NCBI GenBank assembly: GCA_964429355.1
Contig: CAYSCH010000445.1
Coordinates: 1-7,299 of the forward strand
Direction: 5' to 3'
DNA: 7,299 bases
DNA from: JAAYAY01 sp964429355
Lineage (GTDB): Bacteria; Planctomycetota; Planctomycetia; Pirellulales; Thermoguttaceae
Part shown: positions 4,846 to 7,299 of the stretch, piece after piece
Layout of the letters: the number at the start of each line of letters is the position of its first letter
Numbering within the stretch: position 1 is the stretch's first letter
Made by a program: the position numbers and the translations under genes
Notes under the pieces: model-generated
What the model was told of the DNA's origin: nothing
The model's database searches: none
What the model saw: only the letters and a program-made list of their open reading frames with translations

Positions 4846-5207
4846 GACTCACACTCCTTGAGAAGTTCAGGTCCCCAGGCGGACCGCTGAAGCGCCTTGC
4901 GGAGCGACTCGGCCGATTCAGCATCCGCCGCAAGCAAACTCCGCAGCAGGTCCACAGATGGCCGGATATGCGTCGTCTTGGCCCCATTTCCACGGGATAT
5001 TCGCTGGATCGAGCCATCCTCCGCCAACGCCTCGACGGCACGCGAGAGCCGCTTGCGATCCGCGTCAGTTATGCCGCGGTCCCGTAGGTCCTGGTAGACA
5101 ACACCATAATTCCACCAGTCAGGAATTCGTCGCTGGAAGCCTTGGCCGGGGAGACCGGCCACCCAGAGCATGTACCCCGTCAGTTCGGTGATGATGTGTT
5201 CTCTCAT
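4842..5207 (-). CDS. Winged-helix-like protein of unknown function (121 aa)
   Basis: Residues 28-85 (IPDWWNYGVVYQDLRDRGIT, then RKRLSRAVEALAEDGSIQRI and a basic SRGNGAKTTHIRPS tail) have the shape of a winged helix. There is a recognition-type helix rich in Arg/Lys followed by a beta hairpin with Ser, Arg and Gly. The C-terminus (86-121) is helical and acidic/leucine rich. The start at 5207 follows an 88-base gap after the 88-aa gene and has only a weak Shine-Dalgarno match (GGGA, 5233-5230 region). A later ATG at codon 13 is possible. The stop overlaps the zinc-ribbon start by 4 nt. Together these suggest a DNA-binding regulator or replication accessory protein. Family not identified. Confidence 0.7.
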   Translation of the reverse strand: MREHIITELTGYMLWVAGLPGQGFQRRIPDWWNYGVVYQDLRDRGITDADRKRLSRAVEALAEDGSIQRISRGNGAKTTHIRPSVDLLRSLLAADAESAESLRKALQRSAWGPELLKECES

Positions 5208-5295
5208 AAAAGCTATGTCCCAACTGTAGAATTACCTTGCACCCCGACTTCTCCGACAGACCCCCGATCCTGCCCAAACCGCCGAAAGGACCCGC
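5208..5295 (-). other. 88-base gap in the minus-strand operon
   Basis: This separates the 88-aa and 121-aa genes and is the largest gap downstream of the primase within the block. No terminator with a T-run is visible. On the minus strand the last 40 bases before 5207 are AT-richer than their surroundings and could hold a promoter for the regulator-capsid genes. I cannot point to clear -35/-10 elements. Confidence 0.3.
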
Positions 5296-5562
5296 TCATA
5301 CCGGGGGAGGGGTGGCCAGGCTCGGCAACGTCAACGGCGTCATGCCCTTCCGGTACTCCAACAGCCCCATCGCATCGTCGTCGTCCTCGAGGTCTTGCGG
5401 CAGCAACCACGTACGGCCGTGCAGCACAACGCCGTCCTGCTCGATCTGGACGGCGTCTAGCAGTTCATCTGCAGGAAACACGCCGCAATCCGGTGGCAGG
5501 CTCTGGAGCAGTTCTCGGACTCGTTCACGTCTGGTAGCGCATTGTTCAATCATTGGTTTCAC
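5296..5562 (-). CDS. Small acidic protein of unknown function (88 aa)
   Basis: It follows the primase without a gap: the primase TAG ends at 5563 and the GTG start is at 5562. An ATG three codons later (5553) is the alternative start. GAGGA within the last primase codons can serve as ribosome binding site for either. The N-terminus (MIEQCATRRERVRELLQSLP) is a charged helix, the middle contains EQDGVVLHGRTWLLPQDL, and a DLEDDDD acidic stretch is followed by a proline-rich end. No family recognised. The tight coupling suggests a partner in replication or its control. Confidence 0.6.
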   Translation of the reverse strand: MKPMIEQCATRRERVRELLQSLPPDCGVFPADELLDAVQIEQDGVVLHGRTWLLPQDLEDDDDAMGLLEYRKGMTPLTLPSLATPPPV

Positions 5563-6801
5563 CTATTCCTCAAGCGGTCGGAGATACCTCCACTCGCTGG
5601 CTTTCCTGTTCTTGTTACTGCCCACACTGACGGCCTCGATCACACCGAAACCAGCCAGCCCTTTCAGATAGCGCCAGGCTGTCATCGCATCGATATTGCA
5701 CACCTCGGCGGCTTTGCGTGCCGATAGGAAGAACGGCCGCTCTCCTGCATCGCGCTGCAGTTCCCGACACAACCGAAGCAAGAGCAAGGCGGCATCGGAA
5801 TCGATCCCAAACTTCTTGGCAAACTTCGGAGTCGAACTGTTCGCAGCACGTTCAACAATGGCAGTCATCTTGCCAACTCCTTCTGGACAACGAACTCGCT
5901 CCCATGCTTCCGAAAAGTCGCCCCAGTTCGACATCCAGTCTTTCGTGCGAATGAACGGCAGAGCGCGCCGATGCCACTCGCGGACGTATTCGAGCACTTC
6001 GGCAACAGGCCTGCCGTCGAATTCTGGAATGCTTCGAATCTTTCGAGCCAATCGGAAGAGACAACCGTGTCGTTGACCGGGACCTGTCGGCAGAGTTGCG
6101 AATATCGCTCCCTCAACCGAGTTTTCGATGTTTGGACTGTTTGCGGTACTGTCTGCAAAACCAGCCTGACATACGGAAGATGTCTTTGATCCTCCTGTGT
6201 TCTCCTGCGCCCTCTGTGTAACACCGTCGGAAGATAAGAACTGCACCCAACTTGCGGGAATTTCTGGAAAAGCATTCGGTGGACTCTGCCAGAGGTATTG
6301 TCCGCCGCTGAAATGCAAACTTGGCGGGGCGACGACATAGCCGCCGTCACCGCGAATATCCACGCCCGGAACGATATCCGTTCTACTCGGCACGTATCGG
6401 CCTGGGTGGCGGTAGAACAGGTGCCAGCCGGGTCTGGGTGTCTCGACGTATGGACTCGGCGGCAGCGGTCCGAGATCTGCCCGCAATGACTTCCAGGCGA
6501 TCTCGTTGTCGATGTCGATAACAAGAATCCCCGATTCGGGGCCGGTGCGGATTCCGATGTTCGCCGACTCCCATTTCCACCGTTGGAGCACACGCTGATC
6601 TGTCGTCGCACCAGACAAGCCGTGGTGCGTCCGCGGATGCTTCCCTGGATCTGGACAGTCCCTGCCCTTGCGGCACATACAGAAGCCAGCACGAGGCTTC
6701 CAGACGGGAAACACCAGCAAGCCAATTCGTGCGTACTCAATAGCGGCATCGCGTGTCCGCAGTCGGTTGAATTTGATGTCTTTCTGGTCTACAATGCTCA
6801 T
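5563..6801 (-). CDS. Bifunctional DNA primase/polymerase (archaeo-eukaryotic prim-pol)
   Basis: The N-terminal 190 residues are a prim-pol domain. They contain a Cys/His zinc-like motif C41-x-C43...C49-PDPGKHPR, the catalytic acid pair in GILVIDIDNE (Asp96, Asp98), PRPGWHLFYRH with His127, and VPGVDIRGDGGYVVAPPS with Asp148 as the likely third acid. These are the standard motifs of the prim-pol family (ORF904-like) that makes primers and extends them in plasmids, phages and satellites. A linker (190-225) leads to a helical C-terminal part (230-305). Residues 325-410 form a probable winged helix (LSARKAAEVCNIDAMTAWRY) for DNA binding. No Walker A motif or SF3 helicase domain is present, so helicase activity must come from elsewhere. 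ATG at 6801 has no evident Shine-Dalgarno site. A short upstream frame ends 7 bases before it and may feed ribosomes into it. Confidence 0.9.
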   Translation of the reverse strand: MSIVDQKDIKFNRLRTRDAAIEYARIGLLVFPVWKPRAGFCMCRKGRDCPDPGKHPRTHHGLSGATTDQRVLQRWKWESANIGIRTGPESGILVIDIDNEIAWKSLRADLGPLPPSPYVETPRPGWHLFYRHPGRYVPSRTDIVPGVDIRGDGGYVVAPPSLHFSGGQYLWQSPPNAFPEIPASWVQFLSSDGVTQRAQENTGGSKTSSVCQAGFADSTANSPNIENSVEGAIFATLPTGPGQRHGCLFRLARKIRSIPEFDGRPVAEVLEYVREWHRRALPFIRTKDWMSNWGDFSEAWERVRCPEGVGKMTAIVERAANSSTPKFAKKFGIDSDAALLLLRLCRELQRDAGERPFFLSARKAAEVCNIDAMTAWRYLKGLAGFGVIEAVSVGSNKNRKASEWRYLRPLEE

Positions 6802-6808
6802 GCTGAAT

Positions 6809-6856
6809 TCACTTGAAAGCCGGTTTCTGATTCGCGTCTGAACCGGCTTTCTTCAT
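6809..6856 (-). CDS. Possible leader peptide (15 aa) upstream of the primase
   Basis: ATG at 6856 is preceded by GAGGAG (6865-6860), only 3 bases away, which is close for a Shine-Dalgarno site. The frame encodes MKKAGSDANQKPAFK and stops (TGA, 6811-6809) 7 bases before the primase ATG. Almost all of it lies inside the 6815-6851 hairpin. Ribosomes translating it would open the hairpin and could reinitiate at the primase. It is short, and the case rests on context. Confidence 0.3.
   Translation of the reverse strand: MKKAGSDANQKPAFK
6815..6851 (-). terminator. Hairpin between the partial gene and the primase (weak terminator or attenuator)
   Basis: GAAAGCCGGTT (6815-6825) pairs perfectly over 11 bp with AACCGGCTTTC (6841-6851), with a 15-base loop. 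On the minus strand no T-run follows (AAGTGAATTC instead), so it is a poor terminator for the upstream gene. On the plus strand CTTTCTTC follows. It sits in the 5' leader of the primase and could act as an attenuator or translation switch. Confidence 0.5.
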
Positions 6857-6916
6857 GCGCTCCTCATTCGTCCGGCCTCTCAATTTGTAAAAATCTGAAG
6901 GAACTGCTGCCGGGGA
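6857..6916 (-). other. Short AT-rich intergenic stretch before the primase leader
   Basis: The 60 bases between the upstream stop codon and the putative leader peptide include an AT-rich segment (6887-6898, reading CAGATTTTTACA on the minus strand). A promoter for the primase operon could lie here, but no convincing -35/-10 pair is seen. Confidence 0.25.
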
Positions 6917-7299
6917 TTAGCATGCTTTTTCTTGTTCTTCCTGCGCAATGTCCGCGAGGACCGCGTCCCACGGGCGTTCCGGACTCTTGGCGAGGGCCTT
7001 CTTGATCCGAGCCGCCAGGTTTTTCGGTGGCTTGACTGTCCCAGAATCGTCGTGGCTTTCCAGGAACTCTTCGACGTGCCGGTTGATCCCGGCGATGAGA
7101 TACGCCCGCTTGTATGCTGAAGCTAAGACATCATCCTCCGGAATGACCTTCTTGATGCCATGCTCGCGAAGCTTCGTTTCAATCCAGCGAATGAAATCTC
7201 CGGACGTGAAGGCATTCAGTTCGACCCGGCGGTTACTGCGAAGAAACTCGCGTTCCTCGTCTGTTGCGATCGAGTCGGGCCCGAAGTCCCCTTTGAAAC
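6917..7299 (-). CDS. C-terminal part of an unidentified protein (126 residues visible)
   Basis: The frame is open from the right edge (first full codon at 7297-7295) to TAA at 6919-6917 and contains no start codon, so the N-terminus lies outside the window. The visible sequence is clearly protein-like: FGPDSIATDEEREFLRSNRR, VELNAFTSGDFIRWIETKLR, then IPEDDVLASAYKRAYLIAG and a charged Lys/Glu-rich tail ending in EEQEKAC. The RVELNAFTS segment followed by a helix with a basic end vaguely recalls the end of Toprim-containing proteins of the topoisomerase VI-A/DUF2399 kind, but this is a weak impression. As the gene next to the primase, a replication or host-interaction protein is plausible. No function is assigned. 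Confidence 0.7.
   Translation of the reverse strand, partial: FKGDFGPDSIATDEEREFLRSNRRVELNAFTSGDFIRWIETKLREHGIKKVIPEDDVLASAYKRAYLIAGINRHVEEFLESHDDSGTVKPPKNLAARIKKALAKSPERPWDAVLADIAQEEQEKAC

Noticed and set aside
5865..6749. 294-codon minus-strand frame inside the primase
   Set aside because: Same strand, different frame from the prim-pol gene, which carries all the catalytic motifs. The alternative frame shows none.

Overview
The window looks like one end of an integrated phage-like element, probably a capsid-encoding phage satellite or a reduced prophage. The likely host is a GC-moderate bacterium, perhaps a planctomycete. That guess rests on recalled family resemblance of the small proteins (LTRRIARDHPDILERMKAG-type and WAIGDWL-type) and is weak. 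No database search was possible.

Left edge (1-271): on the minus strand lies the 3' half of a tRNA-Phe gene (anticodon GAA, T arm, acceptor 3' strand) followed by its intrinsic terminator. The tRNA homology stops at the anticodon loop, and no D arm or 5' acceptor follows. This is the signature of an attachment-site remnant (attR type), with the element lying to the right. Within about 150 bases come three families of short tandem repeats (about 9, 12 and 11 bp) that could be arm-type recombinase/excisionase sites or iterons.

Plus-strand accessory stretch (272-1790): about 340 bases with no supportable gene are followed by a small HTH-like gene starting at 612 and the truncated 3' part of a second regulator-like gene (to 1654). 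Between and inside them are six inverted repeats of 29 bases each (12-5-12 geometry). Their stems differ in sequence but remain complementary. An 18-bp direct repeat (929-946 and 1635-1652) encodes the same DHPFR-stop C-terminus twice. Two further palindromes follow.

Minus-strand block (1793 to the right edge): transcription runs right to left: an unidentified partial gene (6917-7299), a hairpin/leader-peptide region, an archaeo-eukaryotic prim-pol primase (5563-6801), a small acidic protein (5296-5562), a winged-helix-like protein (4842-5207), an NrdR/Ogr-like zinc ribbon (4603-4845), a 168-aa HTH-like protein (4066-4572), and a 641-aa fusion of an HK97-type prohead protease with a Mu gpT-like major capsid protein (2148-4073). 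Several junctions overlap by 4-8 nt, suggesting translational coupling, and the capsid gene ends in a strong terminator at 2048-2082. A further 77-aa minus-strand gene candidate (1793-2026) lies beyond the terminator.

Read together: the primase would replicate the element, the small DNA-binding proteins could control the switch to late expression, and the protease-capsid fusion would build a shell. No portal, terminase or tail gene is seen next to the capsid, and the element ends on that side. This arrangement resembles capsid-forming phage-inducible islands more than an ordinary prophage, but the right part of the element is outside the window.
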